Origin: an uncultured Lachnospiraceae bacterium
GTDB lineage: Bacteria; Bacillota; Clostridia; Lachnospirales; Lachnospiraceae
Reading direction: 5' to 3'
Length of the DNA: 64,000 bases
Assembly: GCA_947566645.1 (NCBI GenBank)
Contig: CANOKL010000010.1
Coordinates: 33,230-97,229, forward strand
The translations under genes and the position numbers were made by a program. Shown here piece after piece: positions 34,902 to 45,035 of the stretch; positions within the stretch are counted from its first letter, which is position 1, and every line of letters begins with the position of its first letter. Under the pieces are notes generated by a model. That model saw nothing but the letters and a program-made list of their open reading frames with translations, was not told the DNA's origin and searched no databases.

Positions 34902-35833
34902 CCTAACCCCGGCATCTCAAATAATGACATCTGATAATCCGTGCTGGTCTGTACCTTCCGGTCAATAATTTCCTCATCCCCCCGCAGATTTCCAATCAGC
35001 ATGGGCGATTCCGGATCATGCTGGCTGCACTTTTTCTTTACGCTTTCCAATGAGCCATTTGCATAGCAGTATTTACAGTCGTTCGTACAGGTATTATACA
35101 TGCCAATGTCTATACTTTCCACACATCTGCACTGCGGACGCTGTCCTCTGTCCTTTTTCAGATCCAGTTTGTATCCGATTACACGCTTAATCTTCTCTTT
35201 ATCAATACATGAACTGTGGCCGATCCCGTAACGGGCAAGGTCTACTTTCTCTGCGCAGGCATAAAGAGGCACCCTGTACCTGGATGCAATCCTGGAAAGG
35301 CGCTCTGCCACAGCCTCAATCTCCTCCTGTTCAAGCTCTGGATAATGGGTCCCTCTGTAGGAATCGACAAAACTGATAATACACCTCTCTGCCGCCTTAT
35401 TGAGCCACTGGCACATAGTCTCAAACATATCCGCATGATAGTCCACCGTATATCTGTCCGTCAGAATAATGGGATCAAACCGCCAGTCAATTCTCTCCTG
35501 TCCAATCGTCTCACTCAGCAGAAGCATCGTAGCCATAACATCCTCTGTACACGGTACGCCCGGCTCCAGATCATCTCTATAATCTGTGATTGTAATCTGA
35601 AAATAATACTGATAGCCCATATCATCAATTTCCTTCAGATAAGGAAGCAGAGGCTCTGGGTTCTTGGTCCAGAAGACAATACAATCCACTGTATCCGGCG
35701 ACAGACGGATACGGCTTATCTTCTTCCGGTTGTATGGGTTTGGAACCATCACTCTGCCCTCCCTGAGACGGTTCATAAACCATTCCGGGTATAGCGCCGG
35801 AATGTCTGTCCTTCTGCTTGCACTGATAATCAT
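34874..35833 (-). CDS. DUF1848 protein (radical-SAM-like cysteine motif)
   Basis: The 319-residue protein begins MIISASRRTDIPALYPEW and contains VDCIVFWTKNPEPLLPYL, both characteristic of DUF1848. Near the C-terminus, CRCVESIDIGMYNTC followed by CKYCYANGS gives a CxxxC...CxxCY cluster that could bind an iron-sulphur cluster. Function is unknown. The last nine residues, GLRTGHFLP, are encoded by the repeat element; family members usually end soon after QMSLF. Confidence 0.85.
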   Translation of the reverse strand: MIISASRRTDIPALYPEWFMNRLREGRVMVPNPYNRKKISRIRLSPDTVDCIVFWTKNPEPLLPYLKEIDDMGYQYYFQITITDYRDDLEPGVPCTEDVMATMLLLSETIGQERIDWRFDPIILTDRYTVDYHADMFETMCQWLNKAAERCIISFVDSYRGTHYPELEQEEIEAVAERLSRIASRYRVPLYACAEKVDLARYGIGHSSCIDKEKIKRVIGYKLDLKKDRGQRPQCRCVESIDIGMYNTCTNDCKYCYANGSLESVKKKCSQHDPESPMLIGNLRGDEEIIDRKVQTSTDYQMSLFEMPGLGLRTGHFLP

Positions 35834-35855
35834 GAGATCCTCTCCTGTATTTGCA

Positions 35856-35895
35856 ATTGGGGACGGGGTATTTTTAAAAATACCCCGTCCCCGAT
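35856..35895. repeat. GGGGACGGGG palindrome element between rplQ and the DUF1848 gene
   Basis: GGGGACGGGGTATTTTT and its complement form a perfect 34-base palindrome (35859-35892). It lies two bases from the rplQ stop, at the end of the ribosomal operon, where it may act as the terminator. Confidence 0.9.
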
Positions 35896-35896
35896 A

Positions 35897-36433
35897 TTAT
35901 ACCAGTTCGATTAATACTTCCATTGCAGCATCACCCTTGCGCTGGCCGATCTTAATGATTCTTGTATAACCGCCTTTACGGTTCTCGTACTTCGGAGCAA
36001 TCTCATCAAAAAGCTTTGCAACAAGGTCTACCTGCTTTGTATTTTTCTTTCTTCCTGCCTGTGCTGCCGGTACGTCCTTTACCGGATACAGTACCTTCAG
36101 CATCTGATGACGTGCATGGAGTCTGCCTGGAAGATCTTTCTTGATCTTCTTGTCTACTTCGTCGTATACAGTAACCTTCTTACCATCTACAACCTCTTTT
36201 ACTCTCTTGCCGTCCTTATCCTTGCGCGGAACCTTCGCCTTTACGGTTACCTCTTCGAAGTTATCCTTCTCTCTTACTGCCATGGCAATCAGACCTTCTG
36301 CAATCTTACGGATTTCCTTTGCTCTTGCTTCTGTTGTCTTGATCTTGCCGTGAGTGAGAAGCGCTGTTACCTGATTTCTTAATAATGCTTTTCTCTGGCT
36401 TGATGTTTTACCAAGCTTTCTATATTTTGCCAT
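35897..36433 (-). CDS. rplQ: Ribosomal protein L17
   Basis: The N-terminus [20 protein letters not shown] is canonical for bL17. At 178 residues it is longer than the usual 120-130 because of a Lys/Asp-rich insert near residues 68-115 ([20 protein letters not shown]), which is common in Lachnospiraceae. It is the last gene of the alpha cluster. Confidence 0.96.
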   Translation of the reverse strand: MAKYRKLGKTSSQRKALLRNQVTALLTHGKIKTTEARAKEIRKIAEGLIAMAVREKDNFEEVTVKAKVPRKDKDGKRVKEVVDGKKVTVYDEVDKKIKKDLPGRLHARHQMLKVLYPVKDVPAAQAGRKKNTKQVDLVAKLFDEIAPKYENRKGGYTRIIKIGQRKGDAAMEVLIELV

Positions 36434-36537
36434 TTTTCCAATCCTCCATATAAAATACATCTGGTTATACTCTTCGGGCTTACTAGCCAAATGCTCTGCC
36501 GTACACTTCGGATTTACCGGCAGATAATGGTCTGTTT

Positions 36538-37497
36538 TTATTCTTCACCCTTGCTGAGACTTAATCCCAGTTCGTCAAGCTTTGCAAGTACTTCTTCCAG
36601 TGACTTGCGTCCCAGGTTACGTACCTTCATCATATCCTCCGGAGTCCTGTTAGTAAGCTCTTCCACTGTGTTAATGCCTGCCCTCTTAAGGCAGTTGAAG
36701 GAGCGGACAGATAATTCCAGTTCATCAATACTCATCTCAAGTACCTTCTCCTTCTCATCGTCCTCTTTTTCAATCATAACCTCTGCAGCCTGCGCTACTT
36801 CGGAAAGATCAATAAATAGCTTCAGATGCTCACTAAGTACCTTGGCAGCCAGGCTGACTGCCTCGTCCGGTAATAATGTACCATTGGTATATACGTCTAA
36901 TGTTAATTTATCAAAGTCTGTAATCTGGCCGACACGTGTGTTTTCCACCGTGAGGTTTACACGCTCTACCGGAGTATAGATAGAATCAATCGGTATTACT
37001 GCGATCGGTAATTCATCATTCTTATTCTTGTCAGCGCTTATATATCCTCTTCCCTTTGTGATCGTAAGCTCCATATATAATTTGCTGTCTACTCCGCCAT
37101 TTAACGTTGCAATTACAGTTTCAGGATTCATGATCTCAATATCCTGATCTACCTGAATATCCGCTGCCGTAACAACACCTTCACCCTCGAACTCAATATA
37201 TGCTGTCTTCGGTTCATCCGTCTCAGATGTGTTCTTGATAGCCAATGATTTCAAGTTCATGACAATCTCAGTTACATCTTCCTTAACTCCCGGAATGGAG
37301 CTGAACTCATGCAGTACACCGTCAATCTTCACCTGGCTGATGGCCGCGCCAGGAAGTGATGAAAGCATGATCCTCCTAAGAGAATTACCTAATGTTGTAC
37401 CATATCCTCTCTCCAGTGGTTCTACAACAAATCTTCCATACTTTTTATCTTCTGAAATCTCTGTTATCTCAATATTGGGTTTATTAAAATCAAACAC
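36538..37497 (-). CDS. rpoA: RNA polymerase alpha subunit
   Basis: The 319-residue protein has the dimerising N-terminal domain ([20 protein letters not shown]) and the C-terminal DNA- and activator-binding domain ([29 protein letters not shown]). Length is standard. It lies between rpsD and rplQ as in other Firmicutes. Confidence 0.98.
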   Translation of the reverse strand: MFDFNKPNIEITEISEDKKYGRFVVEPLERGYGTTLGNSLRRIMLSSLPGAAISQVKIDGVLHEFSSIPGVKEDVTEIVMNLKSLAIKNTSETDEPKTAYIEFEGEGVVTAADIQVDQDIEIMNPETVIATLNGGVDSKLYMELTITKGRGYISADKNKNDELPIAVIPIDSIYTPVERVNLTVENTRVGQITDFDKLTLDVYTNGTLLPDEAVSLAAKVLSEHLKLFIDLSEVAQAAEVMIEKEDDEKEKVLEMSIDELELSVRSFNCLKRAGINTVEELTNRTPEDMMKVRNLGRKSLEEVLAKLDELGLSLSKGEE

Positions 37498-37528
37498 TAA
37501 AGTCCACCTCCTGTGGTGTTACGGGTTA

Positions 37529-38122
37529 TTATTTGGAATATAACTCGACGATTAACATCTCATCTACCGGAACGTCGATCGCTTCGCGGGAAGGTAATTC
37601 CTTCACTGTTCCTTTCAGATTCTCTATATCCTGCTCAAGCCAGTCAGGAACCAGGCGTCCTCCGGTAATGTCTACAATCTCTTTGTATCTTGGAGAGCTT
37701 TTGTGTTTTTCCTTAATCTCAATGACGTCTCCTGCCTTAATCAGATAAGACGGGATATTCACCTGCTTACCGTTCACAAGAACATGCTTGTGATCAACAA
37801 TCTGTCTTGCCTCACGTCTTGTTCTTGCAAGTCCAAGACGGAATACAACGTTATCCAGTCTTGTCTCAAGAAGTACCATCAGGTTCTCACCTGTCATACC
37901 CTTCATCTGCTTTGCCTTCTTATAGTAATTTCTAAAAGGCTTCTCTAATACGCCATAGATGAATTTTGCTTTCTGTTTCTCACGAAGCTGGAGACCATAC
38001 TCGCTCATCTTTCTATTAGTTCTCTTTAACTGTCTGTTAGACTTTTTATCAATTCCTAAATATACCGGATCCATTCCAAGGGAACGGCATCTCTTAAGAA
38101 CCGGAACTCTATTCACTGCCAT
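37529..38122 (-). CDS. rpsD: Ribosomal protein S4
   Basis: This uS4 protein (197 residues) starts [19 protein letters not shown] and includes the S4 RNA-binding domain ([20 protein letters not shown]). It lacks the N-terminal zinc Cys seen in some S4 forms. S4 nucleates 30S assembly and can autoregulate the alpha operon. Confidence 0.97.
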   Translation of the reverse strand: MAVNRVPVLKRCRSLGMDPVYLGIDKKSNRQLKRTNRKMSEYGLQLREKQKAKFIYGVLEKPFRNYYKKAKQMKGMTGENLMVLLETRLDNVVFRLGLARTRREARQIVDHKHVLVNGKQVNIPSYLIKAGDVIEIKEKHKSSPRYKEIVDITGGRLVPDWLEQDIENLKGTVKELPSREAIDVPVDEMLIVELYSK

Positions 38123-38141
38123 GATTAATTTCTCCTCCCAA

Positions 38142-38537
38142 TTAGACTCTTCTGCGCTTCGGCGGACGGCATCCGTTATGTGGTACCGGGGTAACATCCT
38201 TAATGCTTGTTACATCAATTCCGCATGCCTGAAGGGCACGGATCGCTGCTTCTCTGCCTGAACCCGGTCCTTTCACCATAACATCTACTGTCTTCAGGCC
38301 ATGAATCAATGCTGCTTTTGCTGCAGTCTCTGCTGCCATCTGAGCCGCATAAGGGGTAGATTTCCTTGAACCTCTAAATCCCAGACCGCCTGCACTTGCC
38401 CATGAAAGAGCATTGCCCTGTGCATCTGTTAATGTAACGATTGTGTTATTAAAAGATGACTGGATGTGTGCTTGTCCGTGTTCAACGTTTTTCTTGACAC
38501 GCTTTTTTGTCACTTTCTTTGTAACTTTCTTTGCCAT
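38142..38537 (-). CDS. rpsK: Ribosomal protein S11
   Basis: The uS11 protein (131 residues) has a basic N-terminal tail ([15 protein letters not shown]) and the conserved [14 protein letters not shown] and [18 protein letters not shown] end. Confidence 0.98.
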   Translation of the reverse strand: MAKKVTKKVTKKRVKKNVEHGQAHIQSSFNNTIVTLTDAQGNALSWASAGGLGFRGSRKSTPYAAQMAAETAAKAALIHGLKTVDVMVKGPGSGREAAIRALQACGIDVTSIKDVTPVPHNGCRPPKRRRV

Positions 38538-38568
38538 AATAAAACTAACCTACACTTTCCTTTTTATT

Positions 38569-38937
38569 TTATTTCTTCTTATTTGCTACTGTTCTCTTCG
38601 GGCCTTTTCTGGTTCTTGCGTTGGTCTTAGTCTTCTGACCACGAACCGGAAGACCTTTTCTGTGACGGATACCTCTGTAGCATCCGATCTCCTGTAATCT
38701 CTTGATGTTAAGAGCGATCTCTCTGCGGAGATCACCTTCTACCATCTGTGTCTCGTCAATGACTGCACTGATCTTCTTGACATCCTCGTCTGTAAGATCT
38801 CTGCAGCGGATGTCAGGACTAACTCCTGCCTCTGCCAAAATACGGTTTGAACTTGACCTTCCGATTCCGTAGATATAAGTTAAGCCGATTTCAACACGTT
38901 TGTCTCTTGGTAAATCTACACCTGCAATACGAGCCAT
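38569..38937 (-). CDS. rpsM: Ribosomal protein S13
   Basis: The uS13 protein begins [19 protein letters not shown], has the helix-two-turn-helix [17 protein letters not shown] and the tail [17 protein letters not shown]. The ATG at 38937 follows GGAGG; it is 122 residues. Confidence 0.97.
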   Translation of the reverse strand: MARIAGVDLPRDKRVEIGLTYIYGIGRSSSNRILAEAGVSPDIRCRDLTDEDVKKISAVIDETQMVEGDLRREIALNIKRLQEIGCYRGIRHRKGLPVRGQKTKTNARTRKGPKRTVANKKK

Positions 38938-38952
38938 GTGAATTTCCTCCAT

Positions 38953-39232
38953 TTTCTAAATAATTTCATTGTCTTTAATAGGGACGGTAAGAATCTCTCC
39001 CGTCCAGACGTGTTCGGTAATCACGCCCTTTCCGGCCACCGGTATATTATCCCGGTAATGACGGGCCGGCATTAGAAGCAATATACGAGGATTAACACCG
39101 GCTACAGGTGCTCCTTGTATATTAAATAGCTGCACATCTTTCTGACGCGCGGCTATCAGCCGCCTGATTCATGGCATAAACATACGAAGCCGGGTCTTCG
39201 CCTTCGCGCAGATCCGCTCATTAACCGGGTGC
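38953..39232. repeat. Hairpin-rich spacer inside the alpha operon (rpmJ-rpsM gap)
   Basis: This 280-base gap is unusually long for this place; rpmJ and rpsM are normally close. It holds several inverted repeats, for example AATATACGAGGA with TCCTTGTATATT around a CACCGG...GGTGC core, CCACCGG with CCGGTAATGACGGGCCGG, and CGGCTATCAGCCG. No coding frame is seen. It looks like an inserted palindromic element. Confidence 0.6.
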
Positions 39233-39346
39233 TTAGCCCTGGCGCTGCTTATGCTTTGGATTCTCGCAGATTATGCGAACGCTTCCTTTTCTTTTAATTA
39301 CTTTGCATTTTTCGCAAATTGGTTTTACTGATGATCTAACCTTCAT
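39233..39346 (-). CDS. rpmJ: Ribosomal protein L36
   Basis: The 37-residue bL36 protein reads [19 protein letters not shown] and ends NPKHKQRQG, with the four zinc ligands (C11, C14, C27, H32). GAGGATC lies before the ATG at 39346. It is the first gene after the alpha-operon promoter. Confidence 0.96.
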   Translation of the reverse strand: MKVRSSVKPICEKCKVIKRKGSVRIICENPKHKQRQG

Positions 39347-39469
39347 GTGAGATCCTCCTTTCATCCATTGCTCTGCCTATGTCTGCCTGCGTCTCTCCCG
39401 GCTTTTCTGCTGTTTTGCCGCGGTTTTAAACCAGATTCCGCATAAAAATGCCCGGAAACACGCTTATAT

Positions 39470-39499
39470 ATTATAGCACTTCGAATCAAGGAAAGTCAA
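39470..39499 (-). promoter_or_regulatory. Promoter of the rpmJ-rpsM-rpsK-rpsD-rpoA-rplQ operon
   Basis: On the minus strand, TTGACT (39499-39494) and TATAAT (39475-39470) are 18 bases apart, about 125 bases before rpmJ. The perfect -10 box and the following leader show that these genes need not rely on read-through from infA. Confidence 0.8.
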
Positions 39500-39550
39500 C
39501 ATCTTTTTTCTGGATTTATAAATGTTACGGATCACGCAGTGAACAGCCGC

Positions 39551-39769
39551 TTACTTATCTCTCCAGATAATTCTTCCTTTTGAAAGATCATAGGGAGACA
39601 GTTCCAGTGTCACCTTATCTCCCGGCAATATCTTAATGAAATTCATTCTTAGCTTTCCGCTGATATGTGCCAGAACCTGATGCCCGTTTTCCAGCTCTAC
39701 CTGAAACATCGCATTTGGCAGCTTCTCTACTACAGTTCCTTCAATTTCAATTACGTCAGCCTTTGACAT
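39551..39769 (-). CDS. infA: Translation initiation factor IF-1
   Basis: This 72-residue OB-fold protein ([35 protein letters not shown]) is canonical IF-1, which blocks the ribosomal A-site during initiation. Confidence 0.98.
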   Translation of the reverse strand: MSKADVIEIEGTVVEKLPNAMFQVELENGHQVLAHISGKLRMNFIKILPGDKVTLELSPYDLSKGRIIWRDK

Positions 39770-39781
39770 ATATGCTTCCTC

Positions 39782-40030
39782 CTACTTTTTTTCTTTATTA
39801 TAACTTTTCAGCAGATGTCTGATATCCGCATCTTTAACATCTGTCAGGTCATACTCTCTGCAGATCAGCTGTACATGCCTCTTTTTCTTTTTTTTCAGCT
39901 TATCAAGAGTTCTAATTCTTCCGTCTGCTAAATATACATATGCATCATCGGTATCAATTATAACATATATCGTGCCTGCATCATGCCCTGCCTTCGACCT
40001 TGCAAGCATGCCTCTCTTAAACCCTTCCAT
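39782..40030 (-). CDS. KOW-domain RNA-binding protein (L14e-like)
   Basis: The 82-residue protein begins with GMLARSKAGHDAGTIYVIID, a KOW-type beta-barrel like eukaryotic/archaeal L14e, and has a Lys-rich patch KLKKKKKRH. The gene is conserved between map and infA in Clostridia; its role is unknown, but RNA or ribosome binding is likely. It overlaps the map stop by 14 bases. Confidence 0.85.
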   Translation of the reverse strand: MEGFKRGMLARSKAGHDAGTIYVIIDTDDAYVYLADGRIRTLDKLKKKKKRHVQLICREYDLTDVKDADIRHLLKSYNKEKK

Positions 40031-40775
40031 ATGTCAGTAACCTCGGCCCGTCCTCTGTTATCAACACCGTATTTTCATAGTGGGCGGACAATGATCTGTC
40101 TCTTGTCACTACCGTCCAGTCGTCATCCAGCCATTCAACCTCCCATCCTCCTATGTTAATCATAGGCTCAATGGCAAGTGTCATTCCCGCTTTTAACCTG
40201 ACACCCTTCCTCTTTACTTCATAATTGGGTATCTCCGGCGCTTCATGTAGCTGTGTCCCGATCCCGTGCCCGCACAGGTCACGGACAACCCCATAGCCAT
40301 GCTTTTTCGCATACCGCCCGATTGCACAGGAAATGTCAAATAGATGGTTGCCTTCTTTTGCGTACTTTATACCTTCAAAAAAGCATTCCCTCGTAACCTG
40401 GATCAGGTTCCGGGCCTCTTCACTGATCTCTCCGATTCCGTGGGTCCTGGCGGCATCGGAATGATACCCCTTGTAAATAACGCCCGCATCCAGGCTTACA
40501 ATATCGCCCTCCTTAAGGATCCGCGATTTGCTGGGAATGCCATGGACTACCTCTTCATTTACAGACACACAGATTGATGCAGGATATCCGTTGTAATCAA
40601 GGAAGGAAGGAATACATCCATAGCTTCTGATAATCTCTTCTCCCATACGGTCTATATCCAGCGTACTCATCCCCGGACGCAGCGCCCGTGAGAGCTCATT
40701 ATGAACAATCTCAAGTATGCGTCCGGATTCTGTCATTAATTCAATTTCCCTGTCAGATTTTACTGTAATAGGCAT
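40017..40775 (-). CDS. map: Methionine aminopeptidase, type I
   Basis: Map removes initiator methionine. Metal ligands are in the expected places: SLDAGV, HSDAART, CGHGIG with H, and LAIEPMI, plus a late Glu. 252 residues; it follows adk after four bases in the usual secY-adk-map order. Confidence 0.97.
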   Translation of the reverse strand: MPITVKSDREIELMTESGRILEIVHNELSRALRPGMSTLDIDRMGEEIIRSYGCIPSFLDYNGYPASICVSVNEEVVHGIPSKSRILKEGDIVSLDAGVIYKGYHSDAARTHGIGEISEEARNLIQVTRECFFEGIKYAKEGNHLFDISCAIGRYAKKHGYGVVRDLCGHGIGTQLHEAPEIPNYEVKRKGVRLKAGMTLAIEPMINIGGWEVEWLDDDWTVVTRDRSLSAHYENTVLITEDGPRLLTYGRV

Positions 40776-40779
40776 CTGG

Positions 40780-41424
40780 CTACTCTCCTAAAATCACAGT
40801 AATTGCACGGAATACCTCCTCGATATCAACCGTGCCGTCCACTTCTTTTAAAATGCCTGCCTGGGTATAGTAGTCAATCAGCGGCTGGGTCTGCTCATGA
40901 TAGACATTCAGACGCTTCGTAACTGTCTCCGGCTTATCATCATCCCTTAAGATCAGATTCCCTCCGCATGCATCGCAGATTCCCTCTTCCTTTGTGGGGG
41001 CATACTCAAGATGATATGTAGCTCCGCACCCTACACATGCGCGGCGTCCGCCCATACGCGTCACAATATTCTCATCCGGAACCTCAACATTGATCGCATA
41101 GTCTACCTTCTGTCCCAGAGCTGCCAGTGCCTTGTCAAGAGCCTCTGCCTGGGGAATCGTTCTCGGAAAGCCGTCAAGAACATAGCCGTCCCCGCAGTCC
41201 TCCTGGTTCACGCGGTCTACAACCAGATCCACGACCAGCTCATCCGGGACAAGAAGTCCCTGATCCATATAGGTTTTTGCTTTCTTTCCAAGCTCTGTAC
41301 CATTTTTAATATTTGCCCTGAAAATATCACCTGTAGAAATATGTGGAACATGATATTTTGCTGCAATCTTCTTGGCCTGGGTTCCTTTTCCTGCTCCAGG
41401 CGCGCCTAACATAATAACCTTCAA
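40780..41424 (-). CDS. adk: Adenylate kinase
   Basis: The 214-residue enzyme (ATP + AMP to 2 ADP) has P-loop GAPGAGKGTQA, DGFPRTIPQAE, and a zinc-binding LID with four Cys (CVGCGATYH ... CDACGG), the form found in Gram-positives. Confidence 0.98.
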   Translation of the reverse strand: MKVIMLGAPGAGKGTQAKKIAAKYHVPHISTGDIFRANIKNGTELGKKAKTYMDQGLLVPDELVVDLVVDRVNQEDCGDGYVLDGFPRTIPQAEALDKALAALGQKVDYAINVEVPDENIVTRMGGRRACVGCGATYHLEYAPTKEEGICDACGGNLILRDDDKPETVTKRLNVYHEQTQPLIDYYTQAGILKEVDGTVDIEEVFRAITVILGE

Positions 41425-41566
41425 GTCCTTCTCCTCCTTTATAGCATTTTAACCCGCGAAAAAAATTCCGCGAGTCAAAATACGTATACTGCCTGTAACT
41501 GTCTATTACCTTCACAGTTACCTTTTTACTGCTGCCTGGTACAGCTTTGCATTAAGCAACGCTATA
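41425..41566. repeat. Hairpin element in the secY-adk gap
   Basis: GTAACTGT and ACAGTTAC (41495-41521) form an eight-base-pair stem shared with the element after nrdD. GTACAGCTTTGCATTAA at 41539-41555 is identical to the end of the large palindrome at 18384-18555. The spacer separates secY from adk, which are usually adjacent. Confidence 0.6.
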
Positions 41567-42883
41567 CTAGCCATTCAGAAATCCTTTGTAATTACGTACA
41601 AGCATCTGTGATTCGATCTGCTTGATTGTCTCCAGTATTACACTGACGATAATGATAAGCGATGTTCCTCCAAAGGATACACTTGCACCGAGTATTCCAT
41701 TGAAGAAGATCGGGATTACCTGTGCAATAACAAGACCGCACGCACCGATAAAGATAATGTACTTCAATATCTTTGACAAATACTCGACGGTCGGCCGTCC
41801 TGGTCTGATGCCTGGAATAAAGCCTCCGTTTTTCTTCATATTATTCGCAACCTCTAATGGATTAAAGGTTATGGATGTGTAGAAATATGCAAAAAATACG
41901 GTTAAAATAATATAAACGACAAGTCCCCAGGTATACTGGATATTCTGTGGATTACACCAGTTACCCTGGTTCATTCCGCGCAGAATCTCACTGCCGATTC
42001 CCTTTCCCTGCCCTTTTCCGAGGAAGCTTGCGATTACAATCGGGAACTGCATCAGGGAAGATGCAAAAATGATCGGAATAACTCCCGCAGTATTGATCTT
42101 CAGCGGAATGTGTGTTGACTGTCCGCCATAAGTCTTCCTTCCGACTACCTTCTGGGAATACTGTACTGCAATACGTCTCTCACCATCCTGAAGAATGATG
42201 ACAAATATAACAAGCACAAGAATAATCGCAAGAATAATCAGTACTGCAAGACCGCCTGACGCAAGGTTCTTTCCCTTTACAAACTGTTCAAAAAGCTGTG
42301 CCATATCGGCCGGTATACGTGATACGATATTAATTACCAGCACGATGGAAATACCGTTCCCGACACCCTTTTCTGTAATTCTCTCACCAATCCACATCAG
42401 CAGCGCCGAGCCAGCCGTCAGTGTAAGAACTACGATTGCGGCATTTACAAAATTATACTCAATCAGAAGTCCCTGACGCCCGAAGCCCACTGACATTGCC
42501 GTGGACTCAATCAGTGCAAGTCCGACCGTTAAATATCTTGTAAATGCGGCAATTTTCTTTCTGCCGTCTTCTCCATCCTTCTGCATCTCCTCCAGCTTCG
42601 GAATCGCGATTGTAAGAAGCTGCATAATGATGGAAGATGTAATGTACGGTGTAATACTTAAAGCAAATACAGACATTTGTTCAAAGGAGCCTCCGGTGAA
42701 AGCGTTAAACAGGTTAAACGCTTCCCCGGAATTCTGTGCAAAAAAATCTTTAATATAGCTTGAATTAACCCCTGGCGTCGGAAGCTGGGAGCCAAGCCTT
42801 ATTACGATTAACATCAAAAACGTATAGCCGATTTTTTTTCGAATGTCCTTAATCTGAAATGCCCTCCGGAATGTTTCTAACAT
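41567..42883 (-). CDS. secY: Protein translocase channel subunit SecY
   Basis: The 438-residue membrane protein has the ten SecY transmembrane segments, with KKIGYTFLMLIVIRLGSQLP at helix 1, the plug region, and GFIPGIRPGRPTVEYL in the cytoplasmic loop that contacts ribosome and SecA. It overlaps the rplO stop by one base. Confidence 0.98.
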   Translation of the reverse strand: MLETFRRAFQIKDIRKKIGYTFLMLIVIRLGSQLPTPGVNSSYIKDFFAQNSGEAFNLFNAFTGGSFEQMSVFALSITPYITSSIIMQLLTIAIPKLEEMQKDGEDGRKKIAAFTRYLTVGLALIESTAMSVGFGRQGLLIEYNFVNAAIVVLTLTAGSALLMWIGERITEKGVGNGISIVLVINIVSRIPADMAQLFEQFVKGKNLASGGLAVLIILAIILVLVIFVIILQDGERRIAVQYSQKVVGRKTYGGQSTHIPLKINTAGVIPIIFASSLMQFPIVIASFLGKGQGKGIGSEILRGMNQGNWCNPQNIQYTWGLVVYIILTVFFAYFYTSITFNPLEVANNMKKNGGFIPGIRPGRPTVEYLSKILKYIIFIGACGLVIAQVIPIFFNGILGASVSFGGTSLIIIVSVILETIKQIESQMLVRNYKGFLNG

Positions 42884-43323
42884 TAAATCACCTCTGTTTT
42901 TCCACCCAGCGCCTCAATCTTGGCAACAGCTCCTGCACTAAATGCATTTGCCTGGACAGTAAGCTTCTTTGTAAGTTCTCCATTTCCAAGTATCTTGACC
43001 CCGTCTCTCGGATTCTTAACGATGCCCTGCTCAATCAGTGTCTCAACAGAAACAACTGCATCATTTTCAAATACATCAAGAGCGCTTACATTAATACCAA
43101 CAATATCCTTGGAGTTTCTGTTTGTAAATCCTCTTTTTGGTATTCTTCTATATAATGGCATCTGGCCGCCTTCAAAACCAGGTCTTGTTGCGCCAGAACG
43201 GGCTTTCTGTCCCTTGTGGCCTTTTCCGGCTGTCTTGCCATTTCCAGAACCGTGTCCACGTCCTCTTCTGAAATTATCACTATGCTTTGCTCCATCAGCA
43301 GGTCTTAAGTTTGATAAATCCAT
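42883..43323 (-). CDS. rplO: Ribosomal protein L15
   Basis: The uL15 protein (146 residues) begins [20 protein letters not shown] and has the glycine-rich N-terminal extension [20 protein letters not shown] and the [15 protein letters not shown] core. Confidence 0.98.
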   Translation of the reverse strand: MDLSNLRPADGAKHSDNFRRGRGHGSGNGKTAGKGHKGQKARSGATRPGFEGGQMPLYRRIPKRGFTNRNSKDIVGINVSALDVFENDAVVSVETLIEQGIVKNPRDGVKILGNGELTKKLTVQANAFSAGAVAKIEALGGKTEVI

Positions 43324-43354
43324 GGTGACACCTCCTTCTTACGAATTCTATTCC

Positions 43355-43534
43355 TTACGCTTCTTCTACCTTCAGCAGGTATTCCACCTGTCTGATCATC
43401 CCTCTTGTTGCTGCATTATCCGGAAGCTCTACCGTCTTGTTTAACTTCCTTAATCCTAAAGCTTCTACAGTTTTCTTATGCTTCGGTACAGCACCAATCG
43501 GAGATTTTACTAATGTAACCTTTAAGTTTGCCAT
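43355..43534 (-). CDS. rpmD: Ribosomal protein L30
   Basis: The 59-residue uL30 protein reads MANLKVTLVKSPIGAVPKHK, with the family end RGMIRQVEYLLKVEE. GGAGGTAAG precedes the ATG at 43534. It sits between rpsE and rplO as expected. Confidence 0.96.
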   Translation of the reverse strand: MANLKVTLVKSPIGAVPKHKKTVEALGLRKLNKTVELPDNAATRGMIRQVEYLLKVEEA

Positions 43535-43575
43535 CTTTTCTTACCTCCTGTCCGACAAGGGCATGCCCTGTCTTC

Positions 43576-44085
43576 TTAACCAATGATTTCCTCAACTGAT
43601 TTACCGCGAAGCTTAGCTACAGCCTCCGGAGTCTTGATCTGACGTAAGCCGTCGATGGTTGCCAGAACAACGTTCTGCTTGTTGTTGGAACCAAGGGATT
43701 TTGTACGGATATTCTTGATTCCCGCCATCTCAATAACGGCACGCGCCGGACCTCCGGCGATAACTCCGGTACCTTCCGGGGCTTTCTTAAGAAGCACGGA
43801 AGCTCCTCCGAACTTACCGATAAAATCATACGTGATACTTCCATTTTCATCTAATGCTACGTCGATGAGGTTTTTCGCCGCATCCTCTTTTCCCTTACGG
43901 ATTGCTTCCGGGATTTCAGTAGCTTTTCCTAAGCCTGCACCAACATGGCCGTTTCCGTCTCCGACAACTACTAAAGCTGTGAATCTCATGTTACGGCCAC
44001 CCTTAACAACTTTGGTTACACGCTTAATTGATACTACTTTTTCATTTAGCTCTAACTGACTAGCATCAATACGTTCCTGTCTCAT
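43576..44085 (-). CDS. rpsE: Ribosomal protein S5
   Basis: The uS5 protein (169 residues) has the double-stranded RNA-binding part ([20 protein letters not shown]) and [16 protein letters not shown]. Confidence 0.98.
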   Translation of the reverse strand: MRQERIDASQLELNEKVVSIKRVTKVVKGGRNMRFTALVVVGDGNGHVGAGLGKATEIPEAIRKGKEDAAKNLIDVALDENGSITYDFIGKFGGASVLLKKAPEGTGVIAGGPARAVIEMAGIKNIRTKSLGSNNKQNVVLATIDGLRQIKTPEAVAKLRGKSVEEIIG

Positions 44086-44099
44086 GTGTGCTCCTCCTC

Positions 44100-44468
44100 C
44101 TAGAAATTCAACCCAGCTTCTCTAGCTGCGTCTGCTAATGCCTGAACCTTACCCTGATAAATGAAGCCGCCTCTGTCAAAAACAACATCCTTGATTCCTT
44201 TTTCAAGTGCCTTCTCAGCAATTACTTTTCCTAAATATGCTGCTGCCTCAACATTGTTCGTCTTCTCTAAATTTGCTTTCACATCTTTCTGAAGAGTGGA
44301 AGCGGAAACCAGTGTATTCTGGGCTGTATCATCAATGATCTGAGCATACATATGATTGTTGCTTCTAAACACTGCCAGGCGCGGACACTCGGCAGTACCG
44401 CTCAAACGGTTACGTAACTTTTTGTGCTTATTAACGCGAACAACACTTCTTGATTTTTTGCTAACCAT
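44100..44468 (-). CDS. rplR: Ribosomal protein L18
   Basis: The uL18 protein (122 residues) binds 5S r[23 protein letters not shown] and the end [15 protein letters not shown] are diagnostic. Confidence 0.98.
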   Translation of the reverse strand: MVSKKSRSVVRVNKHKKLRNRLSGTAECPRLAVFRSNNHMYAQIIDDTAQNTLVSASTLQKDVKANLEKTNNVEAAAYLGKVIAEKALEKGIKDVVFDRGGFIYQGKVQALADAAREAGLNF

Positions 44469-44486
44469 TTTTTACACTCTCCTTTC

Positions 44487-45029
44487 TTATTTCTTACCAG
44501 TCTTACCAACTTTGCGTCTGATTACTTCGTCAGCGTACTTGATACCCTTGCCCTTATATGGCTCCGGTCTCCTCTTGTCCCTGATCTCAGCCGCATACTG
44601 GCCAACTTTTTCTTTGCTGATACCCTTAACGATGATCTTGTTCTGTCCTTCTACTACAACTTCGATTCCCTCCGGGTCAGTCATCTCAACCGGATGGGAA
44701 TAGCCCAGGTTCAGCGTCAGCTTGTTCCCGGACTTTGCTGCCCTGTATCCGACACCGTTTACTTCAAGAACCTTCTGGTAGCCTTCGGATACGCCGTGCA
44801 CCATATTATTAATCAGCGTTCTTGTAAGACCGTGAAGTGATTTCATCTTCTTCAAATCGTTCGGCCTTGTAACAACAACGTGGCCGTCCTCAATCTTAAT
44901 CTCCATCTCGGTGGGAAGCTCTCTTTCAAGGGTTCCCTTTGGACCTTTTACAGTCACTTTATTATTCTCTGCAAGCTCAACGGTTACTCCCGCCGGGATT
45001 GCAACTGGCAGTCTTCCTATACGTGACAT
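44487..45029 (-). CDS. rplF: Ribosomal protein L6
   Basis: The uL6 protein begins [20 protein letters not shown] and ends [16 protein letters not shown] then [10 protein letters not shown]. The ATG at 45029 has AGGAGG at eight bases; a TTG six bases upstream is a less likely start. 180 residues. Confidence 0.97.
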   Translation of the reverse strand: MSRIGRLPVAIPAGVTVELAENNKVTVKGPKGTLERELPTEMEIKIEDGHVVVTRPNDLKKMKSLHGLTRTLINNMVHGVSEGYQKVLEVNGVGYRAAKSGNKLTLNLGYSHPVEMTDPEGIEVVVEGQNKIIVKGISKEKVGQYAAEIRDKRRPEPYKGKGIKYADEVIRRKVGKTGKK

Positions 45030-45035
45030 TGCCAA

